Assembly (NCBI GenBank): GCA_025617745.1
Contig: CM046853.1
Coordinates: 37,022,625-37,086,624, forward strand
DNA: 64,000 bases
From: Heliocidaris erythrogramma
Lineage: Eukaryota; Echinodermata; Echinoidea; Camarodonta; Echinometridae
Direction of reading: 5' to 3'
The position numbers and the translations under genes were made by a program. Of the stretch, positions 11,086 through 22,847 are shown in pieces (within the stretch, counting starts at the first letter, position 1; each line of letters opens with the position of its first letter). A model generated the notes under the pieces. The model made no database searches. It was not told the origin of the DNA and was given only the letters and a program-made list of their open reading frames with translations.

Positions 11086-13563
11086 TCAAGTCGACACATT
11101 CGAAAGCTCACTATTTTAAATGGGTGATGGACAAGGCTTTTGAAATGTCTTCAAGTTGACTTTTCGAAAGTCTTTGAGATCGTATTGAAACTAAAGTGAT
11201 CGTAAGTTAAGGCAGCCTCGGGGATATCCACTTTTCCACTATTCCCAAACCAATGATAACATAATTTCATTTCAGCTCATGAAATAAGTGTATGTTTCAA
11301 TGTTTTAAAGACTTGTGGTAAAATTGATATCGATTTATAAAGAGGGTCATGGGATCCCATCCCCCCCCCCCCTCTCTCTCTCTTTCTTTCTCTCCCACTC
11401 TCCATCTTACTACTTTTTTCCTCTTTTGCCCCCATACACATGCAAACCCACCCACACATCACATACATCCTCACACGCTTGTAGCGAATTACATGCATGA
11501 TATGGCTGCCTCGTGTAATTTTCAATGAAAATGCTGGTTTCATCTTTCTTCATTACGGTTTTTTCTTAAATTTCTACAGTTTAAATATTTTTTTTTAAAG
11601 ACTATGGATAAAATTATTCCATGCTTTCCTCGTGTTACTTGGAATACACTCTCTGAAATTCCATCGCCCGAAACTGTGCACTATAAATATACATGTTTTG
11701 ACAAATATTAAACCAAGTAATAAAGTTATTAATAATAAAGTAATATCATATCAGTTGCAACTATTTGAGGCAAACGTTAACCAAATGAAAGGAAATAATA
11801 ATTTTCTTCCATTCTATTTTAGGAAGCACAATCACGTTCATTTTGCCAAGAGACAAACGGGTGTTCATTCTACGAGCTTTAAACAAAAAGGAAAGTGCCT
11901 GAGGCTACAGTCTCCCTGAATGTGATATCTTCCACATCTTCATCGCGAATGACATGCCGATTCGAGAATTGACTTAATTTAGAATGCTTCTCTACAAATC
12001 ACGAAATCATGGAACGTAAGGTGAAGTGGGTTAAATGGTTGCTGCAATGAACCGGGATTTTCTAAAAACGTGATTTAAAACCGATAGCCTAGATATTTCA
12101 ACCCTAGGCATATACGCATGTTAGAAAATACATAATATGATGCGTTAACCTATTATCGGATAGTTAACGTTATCCTTTCCTAATACAGGAAGCTCTGCGG
12201 ATGAAATGTCTTGAAATTTATATGATACTAGTAACAGGACAAAATGCAGACGAACAATATCAACTAACTTGCATGCATTGTATCCTCAGTTTTTACAGCA
12301 TCGTCAGAATAGTATACCCTTGTAAATTTGCTTTGGAGAAAACATGTGGTTTTAATACCGGACACTTTCATCAGGTACGTTTGATCGAATACAGAACCGA
12401 AACCAAACTATTTCTCACTTTATCAAATATATCAAATTGTAGCAAACTTTATAATAATCACCATGGATTTATGGGTTACAAGCGCATATAGGTCAACTCG
12501 TAAGAATGCGTTGACCTTTCGATACGTAAATCCTCTTAATTCCGAAGATATGCACTCTTGTACGATGTGTCCGATAATAGGTGGAGGTCGGTAATACGTT
12601 AAGTGACCATAATAATATGTACATTAAAAAAATTCGTCGTACACATTTCACAACCACTTATCACTATATGATTCCTTTGGAATCGACGCCCAGGGTTCTA
12701 AAGTAGGGGGAACTTAGTAGGTACCATAATGAGCTTAACCCACACTAATATATACATAACAAAGACAAATTAACACAACAGACGTATTGCAAAAATAGAT
12801 GCAAAAACGACAGGGATCATTTACTAAGAGATGGATCACCCCACCTACGGTATGGAAAAAAGCACCTCATGTAAAAAATGGAATCAGTTACAAATTTCCG
12901 TCCGTAGGGAATGGACGGATAGTATCAGCATATCAATCGTCAAGAGGAATATTGACAGTGGCCCAGATTTCTACAATTCACAAGAAAAGAAATAATGAAG
13001 AAGAATATAATTCTCCCTCGATAGGAGTCTGAGAGGTAATTGGTATTTATATCATTGGTACCCCCGCCCACGGTATTAATGATCAGACTGTCGGTTCATT
13101 GCAAAGTCTTGGTCGTGAATCACTTTGAGTCTAATCCAGATCGCTTTGGATCAATATCACTCTGTAACCACCTCCCCTCAATCTCTCCCAGACCAGCGTC
13201 TATTGGCTGTAGTAATTCCGTTCAACCCTTGAGTATTCATCAGCCCTCAGCTAAATAATTCACATAGAGCGGAATCGGAAAAGAGGGTCATAAATTACAA
13301 CCAATTTCATGCAAGAGTCAAATTCCTATTCCAAAACTGACCACAGAAAGGTCGGAATAGAGTGTGACAAATTTATATGTATGAACATATTTAAACTACT
13401 TCAAAAAAAAATAGTTAGGATGATGAATTTTCCATGCTTTATCAATAAAAAATATTTTTTGTTGCAGATAATAATCATCAAAAGGGCAATTAGTGTTAGT
13501 GGTCATTCAACGAACTTCTATGACTAGCAACACCAAACCCTTCGAGCCCGTTCCAGTATCAAT
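11086..13563. other. Non-coding stretch
   Basis: A C run followed by CT repeats at about 11361-11400. At 11816 a T-rich acceptor precedes a short frame ending at a TGA near 11920 (FAKRQTGVHSTSFKQKGK), too weak to call. The rest is AT-rich with nothing recognised. Confidence 0.5.
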
Positions 13564-13752
13564 AAAAATCCGGTCAGACTTCATCAATGGGGATAACGAG
13601 GTTTTCAGTTGCAGGTACACCCTACCATTTTGTGTGTACATGTCAGTATATGTTCAATAATAATGGCAGGGCAACTTCAGGATGCGCCTTTAATTGAAAT
13701 TTCGTTATCACCATCGTTATCGTTATCGGTGATATGTGACCAACCCTTAGCC
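13564..13752. mobile_element. CGTTATCG foldback element, decayed copy F1
   Basis: Shares the modules AGGTACACCCTA, TTTAATTGAAAT and CGTTATCGTTATCG with the well-preserved copy at 36438-36598, with the same imperfect inverted ends (GGTCAGACTTCATC and GGTGATATGTGACC). Non-coding. Confidence 0.55.
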
Positions 13753-13861
13753 TCAAACAAAGAATTCCAACACGACGGCCGAGTATTTACTACTCAAATA
13801 CATCAATAAGCAAGAAAGGTATATATATTTCTTATTCATTTAGCTGTACTTTATGATAACT

Positions 13862-13930
13862 TGGGAAGAGGAACCGTAGTCAAGACTGGTTTAAGCGATA
13901 GGATGGAGATCCATGGTTCGTTCCCTGACA
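13862..13930 (+). repeat. Possible tRNA-derived SINE head
   Basis: GTAGTCAAGACTGGTTTAAGC resembles a degenerate A box, and GGTTCGTTCCC at 13915-13925 resembles the B box GGTTCGANTCC. Spacing is about right for a tRNA-type polymerase III promoter. No cloverleaf can be drawn and no body is evident, because a GGCGGATCCAGG fragment follows at 13947. Weak call. Confidence 0.25.
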
Positions 13931-13946
13931 AAACCTTAAACTCCAG

Positions 13947-14031
13947 AGGCGGATCCAGGTAGGGGCGCCAGGGAGCGCCCCTTTAATTTTTCTGTTTTGT
14001 GATATTGTTCCTTTTTTTTTAAATCTTCGGA
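13947..14031 (+). repeat. GGCGGATCCAGG-family fragment
   Basis: Contains GGCGGATCCAGG followed by a short G/C hairpin (GGGGCGCCAGGGAGCGCCCC). The rest of the family body is missing. Confidence 0.5.
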
Positions 14032-15043
14032 TCACCATAAAAATAGTGCAGGCTTTTCATCAATTTTCTTTGGTTTCATTACCAAGTATATCATTAATAG
14101 CAGTGGAATTGTGGAATTGTGTCGTGAGACAGATCGACGGATGGGGGGTAGAATGTCACGATGGCGTTGAGACTTAAGGAGACCAAGTCCAAAACTGAGG
14201 ATGAGATCTTTCCTACGTTCATACAACGAGGGTAAATCAAAGCGAATAAGCTGTTGTGTGTATGAGAAGGTAGATGGATGCACAATCAATCGAAGAGCCC
14301 GTTTTTGGATTATTTCAAGTTCATCACTCTGCGATTTAGTAATTCCAGATCCCCAGACCGGAACACCAAACTCCAAAAGGGGACGGATGTACACTTTATA
14401 GATATTTACAAGATCATGCGCTTCAACTCCAGATTTCTTTAGAATGCAGAGAATGTAGAGTCTCCTTGCAGAGCGTGAAATCATCTGTTTGACTTGATCG
14501 TCCCACTTAAGATCTGAACGAATTATTACACCAAGGAGGGTCAGCGAGTCGACCCGTTCCAGACGAACATCTTCGAAGGTGATGTCTAGCTGGGGTGGAG
14601 GATTCTTGAGGAAGGAAACTTGCATAACCTTGCACTTCTCAGGCTTAGGGGTAACGTCGTTTGAGATGCACCATCCACCAAGCACATTAACATGGTCCTG
14701 CATGGAACTTGACTGGGTTCTCGGCAACACTTCCACAAGGCTTAAAGTCATCTACATATTTCCAACGGTACCTTGTAGTTAGAGCAGCATCGTTAACGTG
14801 AACAAGAAAAAGGATCGGTCCCAACTTGGTACCCTGCGGTATTCCGCATGAGAGACGCAAGGGACTCGATGACTGCCCTTGATGCCGAACCACTTGGTAA
14901 CGGTCGGAGAGGAAACTACAGACAGTAGGTAACACAGAAGCATCTACTCCAAGTTGGATCAGCTTTTCAATAACCTTGGAGTGGTTGACGAGGTCGAAGG
15001 CTTTAGTAAAATCAATAGTGCACATGTTAGCACATGTTAGCAT
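14032..15043 (-). pseudogene. Non-LTR retrotransposon reverse transcriptase, frameshifted
   Basis: Two overlapping minus-strand frames make one decayed reverse-transcriptase region. The first (15043 down to about 14745) has the RT motifs IDFTKAFDLVNHSKVIEKL, the CGIPQGTKLGPILFLVHVND block (RT motif 4) and the catalytic WKYVDD. Directly after YVDD the frame shifts by one base into LSLVEVLP...LGGWCISNDVTPKPEKCK, then LTLLGVIIRSDLKWDDQVKQ and DLVNIYKVYIRPLLEFGVPV. It ends with LEIIQKRALRLIV and LYERRKDLILSFG. These are the thumb and C-terminal signatures of the CR1/Jockey/L2 group. The N-terminal endonuclease and early RT motifs are missing (5' truncation). Dead copy: truncated plus frameshift. 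Confidence 0.85.
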
Positions 15044-15166
15044 ACCAATGGTTGAGTGAGAGCTTTTCCTCTACAAAAGTGTTCCCAAAATGCGACTTTC
15101 GCAAATGATTTTTGGAAAAAGTCCTTACCGTGGCAGTGGGATACCCCCTCCCACACTCTCGCCGCT

Positions 15167-15197
<31 letters not shown>

Positions 15198-15648
15198 ATA
15201 TTTCAACTCTATTTAATATCTAGTAACAAGAAGAGAAATTGGAACCTGTTAAAATACCAAAAGGCCATTACGAATGAAATCATGTGCCCCAATGTTGAAT
15301 GTATGGTGGGAATACTTCCATGAAGCGGAGATAGTGCACGATATACATAAAACCAACAGAACGGGGTTTATAAAAGCTGAAAAAGCTTTTTTTTAATTGA
15401 GACAAGAACATTAGACTCTAAGGCTTATATCCTTAACATTCATAAGAACATTCCTTTCTTGTACAGCGCATATTACATCATGATATAATGTCCAATGTGC
15501 TTTGGAAATTATGGCCTGGTTTTAGCTTGGGCAGCTGTTATCAGCTCAAAGTGCATCTCAAGAAAACAAAAACACCAGCGCACCTTCTTTGAGTATGGCA
15601 ATTGTATATTATTGTCTTGTCACATGACGTTAGTGAAGTGGTAGGGAC
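15044..15648. other. Non-coding stretch with long C run
   Basis: A C run of roughly 26 at 15172-15197 follows a GC-rich patch. No gene seen. A short direct repeat of CACATGTTAGC near 15022-15042 sits at the truncated end of the reverse-transcriptase fragment. Confidence 0.5.
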
Positions 15649-15837
15649 TAGAGTACCTTTATATAGAGATTAGCGACATAGACGTCTCACTTTTCGTGAA
15701 ACAAAATGGCGTTTGAATTCTTTCTATTGAGAACACCCAGGTGCTCATCGGAATTGAATTGAAATGTTGCATAGCAGAGGAAACAAAATGGCGTTCAAAT
15801 CATGAGTTGTCGCTACTCTATTTATGTAGGTACTCTA
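15649..15837. mobile_element. hAT-like MITE with 8-bp target duplication
   Basis: The TIR starts TAGAGTACCTTTATATAGAG and ends with its imperfect complement at ATGTAGGTACTCTA. Both sides are flanked by the identical 8-mer GTAGGGAC (15641-15648 and 15838-15845). An 8-bp duplication with a TAGNG-type end is the hAT signature. It is 189 bp and non-coding. Internally, AAACAAAATGGCGTT occurs twice in direct orientation. Confidence 0.8.
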
Positions 15838-16529
15838 GTAGGGACTAGGACCCTGAATCACAGTCCGCCAAGGTAATTCAATTTTACAAGTTGGCTATAC
15901 ACATATCATGAATAAAATTCACCTATACATGAACCATGTTTCGTATAGCTGAAGGTAAAATCACAACCATGAACTCAGTTTTGCCAAAAAAGACGACAGT
16001 GATTCCTAAATGACTTTAAAAACCAATAACAAGTGCAAGAATTATGTTTAAAAGGTATTGTTTCATTATGTGTTCGAAAGATCATAAACAATAAAAAAAA
16101 ACATATGCCTAATATTGGTTTTCTCGGTCAAATTCGCAAAATTAGCTTCCAATTCATCTTTAAACGCTCGTATTGAAGCGATTTACTTATCCTGTTTACC
16201 CCTTTGGTTCATATTAGTTTCAAGTCCTTCAAATTCATTTTCCAGCGTCCAAAATGTGCTTAGAACATCAAAAATTAATTTATCGTCGTTCAGTTTAAAG
16301 AGACCAAAAGTGTCATTCAAATTCAATTATAACGCCCCGGGTGCCGATTCTTGCTTGAGTTTTACTTTCCTTTCCATTAATAGGCAGTCAAATTAGCAGT
16401 ATGTTCTTTATTTTCAAACAGGTAAAAGAAGTACAAAAAACTTTGCTTTCTTTATGAATTTAAATTCTCCATTTCCCGTCATTTTTAAGCATTCTCATGT
16501 TTTCCGAGTAATTTGTTAAGATAGTTGAA
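15838..16529. other. Non-coding stretch
   Basis: The open frame near 16115-16396 has no family or splice support. Nothing else recognised. Confidence 0.5.
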
Positions 16530-17819
16530 CTTTTGAAGTTCGTGTTGCAGTCCACCTATTTCATGTACAATAGTTGCTTCTATGAACAGCAAGAAGGAGC
16601 GGCCATGGGCAGTCCAGTTTCCGCAGTGATCGCCTTTGAGTCCTTTGAGGAACACGCGCTGAAGACCTGCCCACCCCATTGCGTGCCTAGGGTGTGGAGG
16701 CGATATGTCGATGATACTTTTATCATTACTCATAGATCGTCCGCCAATGATCTGCTTAAGCACATGAACACGCAACAGCCCTCCATTCGTTTCACTATGG
16801 AATGCAATGAGCGCATTGCCTTTCTCGATACCATGGTGCACCGCGACACCGACGGCCACCGTATATAGGAAGCCACCGACGGCCACCGACGGCCACCGTA
16901 TATAGGAAGCCCACGCACACCGATCAATACCTAGCTTACGATTCGCACCATCCGAAGTCCGTGAAGCGCGGGGTAGTGAAATGTCTCTACGACAGAGCTT
17001 CACGCATCGTTAGTAAACCCAATTGCACAGTATCGGAGAAGCAGCATGTCGCCTAGGCCATCATTTCTAATGGCTATCCTCGCTCGTTTGTTAATCGCGT
17101 CGCCAGGAAGAAGAGCGCTATTCCTGAGCAACCCACGCAATTTAAATCTACCGTAGTGCTTCCGTTTGTTAATAGCATCTCCCACCTACTCCGCCGGCGC
17201 TTGGAGAAGCATGGCATTCGCGTCGTCTTTAAGTCTGACAGCAACGGTAGCCAGCTGGTCCGTCCGAAGGACCGCGCTCTCCCCGGCAGACTCGATGGGG
17301 TTGTTTACAAGATCCCTTGCCCGACTTGTGACAAGGTCTATATTGGCGAGACAGGTAGGCCTGTTCGGGAGCGCATGCAAGAACATCGCCGGGATGTTCG
17401 GCTTAGGCGCACCGATAGTTCTGCTGTCGCAGAGCATGCGTGGAACTCCGATCATCGCCCTAACTGGGATCAGCTGCATTGCGCACGACAAGCATTGGTA
17501 TACGCGCCGTCTAATCCGCCTACATCCGAACAATATTAATAGGGATAACGGCATTGACATCCCAGAGGAATGGTTACTAGCCATTCGGCGCCACTCGGCA
17601 AACCGGTTGGAACCAGTTAGGGACAGCGCCGCCACCGCACCGGCGGGGGCGAACGATAACGTCGTGTCCGGGGATTGGCCAGCGGCACCGACCAATCACA
17701 GCGCCCGGTTAGAGACAAACAACAGCACGCACCCGGACTCCCCGGGCTCCCCGGACCCCCGCCGCTGCTATATAACACGCGCGCAGCGAAGTCTATGCTC
17801 ATTGCCTGACGAAGACTAG
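16530..17819 (+). pseudogene. Penelope-like element: RT plus GIY-YIG, decayed
   Basis: A 5'-truncated Penelope-like retroelement. RT part: TYFMYNSCFYEQQEGAAMGS, PVSAVIA, then RRYVDDTFIITH with the catalytic YVDD (about 16707) and ERIAFLDTMVHR. After an imperfect tandem duplication (16848-16912, unit containing GACGGCCACCGTATATAGGA) the frame resumes as VYRKPTHTDQYLAYDSHHP. One in-frame TAG follows (17054). Endonuclease: VVYKIPCPTCDKVYIGETGR then PVRERMQEHRRDV, the GIY-YIG core of canonical Penelope elements. A further frameshift near 17470-17500 leads to WYTRRLIRLHPNNINRDNGI and DIPEEWL, the family's C-terminal region, ending LPDED at 17818. The region is GC-rich compared with its surroundings. 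At least three lesions, so inactive. Confidence 0.9.
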
Positions 17820-17880
17820 CATTAGTGGTCGAAACGTCGTAGCTTTCCTCGTTTGCACATCGTGAGACAACTGATTACCT
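17768..17880 (+). ncRNA. Penelope 3' end with hammerhead-like fold and TATA-like box
   Basis: CTATATAAC (17768-17776) lies about 38 nt before CTGACGA (17806-17812). An unpaired A, then GACTA pairing with TGGTC around a 7-nt loop, and GAAAC-GTC follow. Beyond the cleavage-equivalent position GTAG could pair weakly with the TTGC upstream of CTGA. The motif overlaps the last codons (L-P-D-E-D-stop), so part of the conservation could be coding. Hammerhead motifs are established for Penelope-like elements; activity here is inference. Confidence 0.45.
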
Positions 17881-18346
17881 TTTCGTCTTCATCTTTCACC
17901 ACGATGAACCTCTTCCTAACCATTAATTTGTTGTTGCAAAATGATGTAGTCGTCTAACCATTATATTGGCAATTTTGGCATCAATGGTTTATCAACTTTG
18001 TTTTCATCATTATCATTTATTCCTGATCCTATGACATTGCAAGAACATGTTATTTGAAAACAAATTCGAAGGGAAGGAGCGAACACGCTTGTCTATTCAT
18101 GAATTCGAATTCCCAAATGTTCACGATCCGAAGATCCAGTGAAGTCGAATGCTAATTCTATTAAAATGCATGAATGTTGATCTTCATGAGCATTCAAATT
18201 CGCATGAAATCGAGCGACTGTGCATCAATTTGGATGCTGTTTTGATGACGATAATAATAATAATGAAAAAAAATATTCTAACGTCTTTCCCTAAACATTC
18301 CGGCATGAGGTTTATTCAAATGGCGCATGTTTTCTGGTGACCTTTT
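17881..18346. other. Non-coding flank of the E1 nest
   Basis: Nothing recognised. Ends with TGACCTTTTG (18338-18347), which reappears almost unchanged (TGACCCTTTG) at 35716-35725 after the right end of E1. Confidence 0.6.
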
Positions 18347-18835
18347 GGCCCGAATTCACAAAGGTGGTTTCATTTGAAACCGTGGTTTCAAGAATCCATG
18401 GATTTTTGAAACCACGGTTTCACCCGAAACCACGGATTCACCGAGTCTGTGATTCACAAACAGTGGACTCAAAAATCCACGGTTTCAAGCAGACCCACTG
18501 TTGAAACCACGGTTTGAAACACCGGTTGCAACCGGAGGTAGGGATTTCCCCTTTTTTGCACTGCACTGAGCATGCTCAGTAAGATTGATCCAACCAGTAC
18601 ATACCGAGTTTTCCTTTACAATTTATTGTCGTTTTTTTTAATAAACAAGGAAGTGTATTGCAGGGCGCAGGGCGTATTTTGCATAATCCTTCCTGTGCTT
18701 GTCTCTCGACCGAGTATACTAGTATAATAACAAGCGTAGATCATGCGCCATATCGATCGACGCGCCGTTGTCCGCGCGCACAGCCCAGCCTATATTGTTA
18801 CTTCATTCAACAAATATGTAGTAGCCTGGAGTATT

Positions 18836-19077
18836 AATAGACCTGTTTACAAAGTGATTCAAATTTTATGCATACTTTCGAAACAAATGTTGTTCTTGAC
18901 AACCTGAAAGCTTGCCAGAGGCTTGCCACACATAGCAACAAGTAATGTATGCAAACTGAATTTCAAATATTGTAGTTCATTCTTTAATAACAGGTTAATG
19001 GAATACCTCATTACTAGGTTCCCAGAAAAGAAACATCCATAAATTTGAATCACTTACTAGTAGTAAACATGTCTATT
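18836..19077 (-). mobile_element. AATAGACCTG MITE, copy A1
   Basis: Perfect to near-perfect TIRs AATAGACCTGTTTAC / AGTAAACATGTCTATT. About 240 bp and non-coding. Opposite orientation to A2. The corresponding site in copy 2 (about 24923) is empty, so A1 inserted after E1 and E2 diverged. Confidence 0.85.
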
Positions 19078-20378
19078 GCAGAGACGTAGACCGGACCGCG
19101 ATAGTGTACGAGCTGGATCTGGAGGGTCCGACTCGCCTGCAATCAAATCATTTATATTCAAGTGTGCTCTATTTGAAAATTTGTTTTTCAAAAACTATTT
19201 AAGGACGAAAATGACATGGATTTTGTAATAGTGTGAATAAGACGCTTATGGCCAACTCTGGGCATCTACACGGTGTCTTATTAAAGATCACACATGTCTA
19301 CAAAACTAAAAGTGAAATGTAAATTTTTCTTTGAATTTATCGTACTTGACATGTACCGTATATGACATACTTTATTCTCAATTTTTGAATTTAATTCAGA
19401 GACAAATATTAAAGTCGATTCATGTATTTGCAAGGATTGGGGCTTTATTGTTCTGAGGATTATTGTAAATTGTAGATTCAGGAATTCATTTTTTTTTCAG
19501 CAGTACGGTAGGCCTATCATATATATATATATATAATTATGGGAGGGGGCGCCCCCCCCCCCATTTGAACATTTTGGAAAAAGACAATAGAAAACTGTTT
19601 TAAACAAAGTCGACGCACCCTCTTATTTTCAAGGGGGTGTGATTGGAGTGAGGACCCCCTTTTTTGCTTGTCAGAGAATTTTGGAAGAAACACTGCTCCA
19701 TAAATAGCAGGGACCCTTTTTTTTTTCCTCGTCACGAGAGATTTTTGTCAGAATCGTGGCCCCACCCCTACTGGTCAACCCTGCATCAGCCCCTGATTTT
19801 GCCAGTGACATTTTAAGACTTTTTTCATTGATAATCTTTTATGCAATAGGATGGGAAAGTAAAGTGGTTGGTAATGACTACATGCGCACACCCACAAACA
19901 TCTGCACAAAGCCCCCTCCCCATCTTACACCATGATCTCACAAGAGGAAAGCATCATATATCAACAAATCCAACATGCTGCCATCTTCAATCATAGCCTC
20001 CCAAGATCATTATCAACATAAATTAACAATTTCTTTAGCAAGTTAGTGCGATATCCCCCATTAGATTCTTTATCAAGCATATTTACATTGCCTCAACATC
20101 AACACCAAACACAAAATACCATGACTTCATTCACATCTTGCCAGAAAGTAACATGACTACCAATGTGAGGCCTTTACGATACAAAGTATAGTATAAAATG
20201 TAAAGTTGTTATAGAGTAACTTATTTTCAGCAATTTAATATTACATATTTGTCATATTTCTGTTACATAAAATAGATTAAAAACATTTATATAATTTTCC
20301 ATTAATAGTTAAAGGTTAAATAAGTTATGCATTGACTCATGGAATAAATAATATGCATAACTATGTACATAAAACATT

Positions 20379-20675
20379 GGCGGATCCAGGGGGGCACTTC
20401 CGGGCCATGCCCCCCCCCCCCCCCTTTTGGAAGAAAACTATGCATTTCGACCACAGACGATCCACCATTTTCTCCCACCTTTTAGAATGAAGACTTTTTT
20501 TTTTTGCTTGTCAAGGAATTATGGAGGGGAACTGGACCCCCATAACCCCCCCCCCTATATTGATTGACTTTTCGAGAAGCTGGTGAGGCCCAAAAATATG
20601 GGTCTACCTTCTCCAAAAGTTGACAAACCTTCATTTGTGTGCCCCCTCTTATACTCAATCCTGGATCCGCCCCTG
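20379..20675 (-). repeat. GGCGGATCCAGG-family repeat, copy B2
   Basis: Bounded by GGCGGATCCAGG and CCTGGATCCGCC, with the family modules in order and a 15-base C run. Present at the same site in copy 2 (B4, 26259), so it predates the E1/E2 split. Confidence 0.8.
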
Positions 20676-20833
20676 CATAAAAACCTATTGTAAATCTTTT
20701 TTTATAAGAGTATTACAGTTCTTAGAGTTTTAAGAAATATATCTCATTTATAAACGATACTATGATTATGAAATTCATGTAATATTTATGACTCACATTT
20801 TGAGGTGAACATAATACAGGTATTTTAAAAGAC

Positions 20834-21069
20834 AATAGACCTGTTTACTAAGTGATTCAAATTTATGAATGTTTCTTTCCTGGGGACCTAGTAACGAGAT
20901 ATTCCATTAACCCGTTTTTAATGAATGAACTACAATACTTGGAATCCAGTTTTCATACATTACTTGTTGCCATGTCTGGCAAGCCTCTGGCAAGCTTTCA
21001 GGTTGTCAAGAACAACCTTTGTTTCAAAAGTATGCATAAAATTTGAATCACTTAGTAAACAGGTCTATT
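20834..21069 (+). mobile_element. AATAGACCTG MITE, copy A2
   Basis: TIRs AATAGACCTGTTTACTAAG and its complement. Matched at the same site in copy 2 by A3 (26717-26946). Confidence 0.85.
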
Positions 21070-21763
21070 TCCCAGATTTCACTTAATATGAAATTATAAT
21101 AAGAATGTACAATACACTGAAAGATAATTTAGTTCTGGAAATCAAATTCTTCAAAAATAATTTAGTTTAGTTTTCAATCTTGCAAAAAATTCATTATCTG
21201 CATGTACTTTTATTTTCTTCTCAATTTTTGCACGATCAAGACAATGTGCAGTTTTCATCTAAATATCTGAATTCAGGGAACCCTATATAGGATTGTACAC
21301 AATGGGAATTTCTCTTCTTATTCCAATATATTTTTTAACAAAATTTCCGAAACTATTTAAATTTTGATATTATGATTATGAATCAAAATATTCAATACAA
21401 ATCTGACTATGATACACTGCAATTCACATATGTCAAAGAAACATAATTATGTCTGTAACTACAGGCAAATCTTGTTACAACAAACTCCTCTGTACTTTTT
21501 TTTCTGAGGGAGGGGGGGGGGGATGACTACAAGCGGAAACGAGAGGGTTTTGTATGTGTATATTTTTTTCAAGGCAATATATGTGCCTCCTTTGCCCCTC
21601 CTCCCTCCCCCCCCCCCCCCCCCACCCCTATATTAGTGTTTTAAAAAGTATATTACAAAGATGTAGGACCAGAGAGATAACGTTGTTATAACGAGTTTGT
21701 AACTGCGTTCTTCTAACAATGTTACTGTCCTAGTCCGTTGGTTGGTGGATTCAACCTCTTCTC

Positions 21764-21889
21764 TCATAGTTGGGAACGCCATGATTTTCTCCTCCTTGCG
21801 TTAGCTTTGGAAGCCTCGTTTTGGTCTCTGCAAACAGATGATTGTGATATTGATGCCCCATCAGTGACCAAGCATCCTATGGAATGACC
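21764..21889 (-). CDS. Putative last exon of the E-element gene, copy 1
   Basis: A minus-strand acceptor (GTCATTTACAG, AG at 21891-21890) is followed in phase 0 by GHSIGCLVTDGASISQSSVC, RDQNEASKANARRRKSWRSQ, L and TGA at 21766-21764. The preceding exon 22448-22588 ends in phase 0, so the join keeps frame. The basic RRRK cluster would suit a nuclear protein. In copy 2 one base is missing at the start and two are inserted, so the frame is broken there. Role unknown. Confidence 0.35.
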   Translation of the reverse strand, partial: GHSIGCLVTDGASISQSSVCRDQNEASKANARRRKSWRSQL

Positions 21890-22074
21890 CTGTAAATGAC
21901 AATGTATCAAGAGATAGTGGGCTGAAAAATATTTTATCACAAATATTGAATTTTAATTTATGAAAAAAAGAGAAATATATTATATACAATGTAAGGAAAA
22001 ATAAGAACAAAATTTTGTAGAAAAATGTAATCAATTTGTGATTTAATAATTATAAGCTACAACAAAATTAAAGG

Positions 22075-22400
22075 GGAATGAAACCCAGGCATCAGTATGC
22101 TATAAGTGAATGGGGATGACCAAGAAGAGTAAATAGTGAAAGTTGGAGCAAAATCGGACAATCCATTCAATAGTTATGACTTTTTAAAGTTACAGTATAT
22201 CCCTATCATGGGGATCCTTGAGTTGGCAACTTTGCCAGCATCTGTGATTTCATCGTGGACAACTCTCCATTCATTTTGTGTATAATTTTAAAAAAAATGA
22301 TTATATGAAATTTCAAATTAGGAATCAACATAATTCTTTCCAAAATTGATGAAGTCATGTCATACTCAAACAATTCAAAAGAATTTCAATTTTTCTTCAA
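22075..22400. repeat. Truncated TTAA-type MITE end inside E1
   Basis: TTAAAGGGGAATGAAACCC starts a stretch that recurs in copy 2 at about 28021-28330. It resembles the left end of TTAA-flanked MITEs (compare 33071-33660), but no matching right end was found. Confidence 0.35.
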
Positions 22401-22447
22401 AATGAAGAAAATGTGAAATGCTGTGTACAAAATAGAGAGGCCAATAC

Positions 22448-22588
22448 CTGCAAGATCACATGTAGTGGACTTTTTCCTTCCTCCTCATCCCCAGCTTCTA
22501 GCATGTTAATGAGGCAGAATGCAGAGTCATCATACATTTCAAATGGATTCCTCAGGTCTACAAGACCTTGTTGTGGTCTGGCAGCTGT
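22448..22588 (-). CDS. E-element exon with HARBI1-like N-terminal motif, copy 1
   Basis: A complete 141-nt exon on the minus strand: acceptor ATTTTCCATACAG (AG at 22590-22589), 47 open codons, donor CTTGCAG then GTATTG, phase 0 at both ends. The peptide reads TAARPQQGLVDLRNPFEMYD, then DSAFCLINMLEAGDEEEG and KSPLHVILQ. RNPFEMYDD.AF resembles the region before the catalytic domain of PIF/Harbinger (HARBI1-like) transposases, where a conserved N-P-[LF]-E motif precedes the helical region. The DDE catalytic core was not found, so the element is non-autonomous, eroded, or not a Harbinger. Copy 2 keeps the exon open with one in-frame codon deletion. Confidence 0.45.
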
Positions 22589-22847
22589 CTGTATGGAAAA
22601 TGGTGTTAAAAATTTAGAATTAGAGGGAAGATCAAAATATAAGAAAATCTGAGCAAATGTGATGTCTGTTTTTGACTGCTGAAACAGTGAATGTTTGCTA
22701 GTCCCGCATAGTTTGGGCCTATGAGTGGGATCAATATCTCCGATATTGTCGCTCATTACAGTCCCTCCCATCTGTGTGCTGCTTAACCTGCCTTTGTGCT
22801 TCGCTCTGCTTTATATGTGCATTGATGCATCCTGAAGCTGTAATATC

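Noticed and set aside
17166-17695. Alternative frames and antisense frame across the Penelope element
   Set aside because: Shadows of the GIY-YIG frame; only the C-terminal part after 17490 (NNINRDNGIDIPEEW) is genuine and is included in the element.
18360-18540. Clustered GAAACC repeats resembling a CRISPR-like or satellite array
   Set aside because: The units are irregular, inverted as well as direct, and lie at the ends of a TIR element; they are subterminal hairpins.
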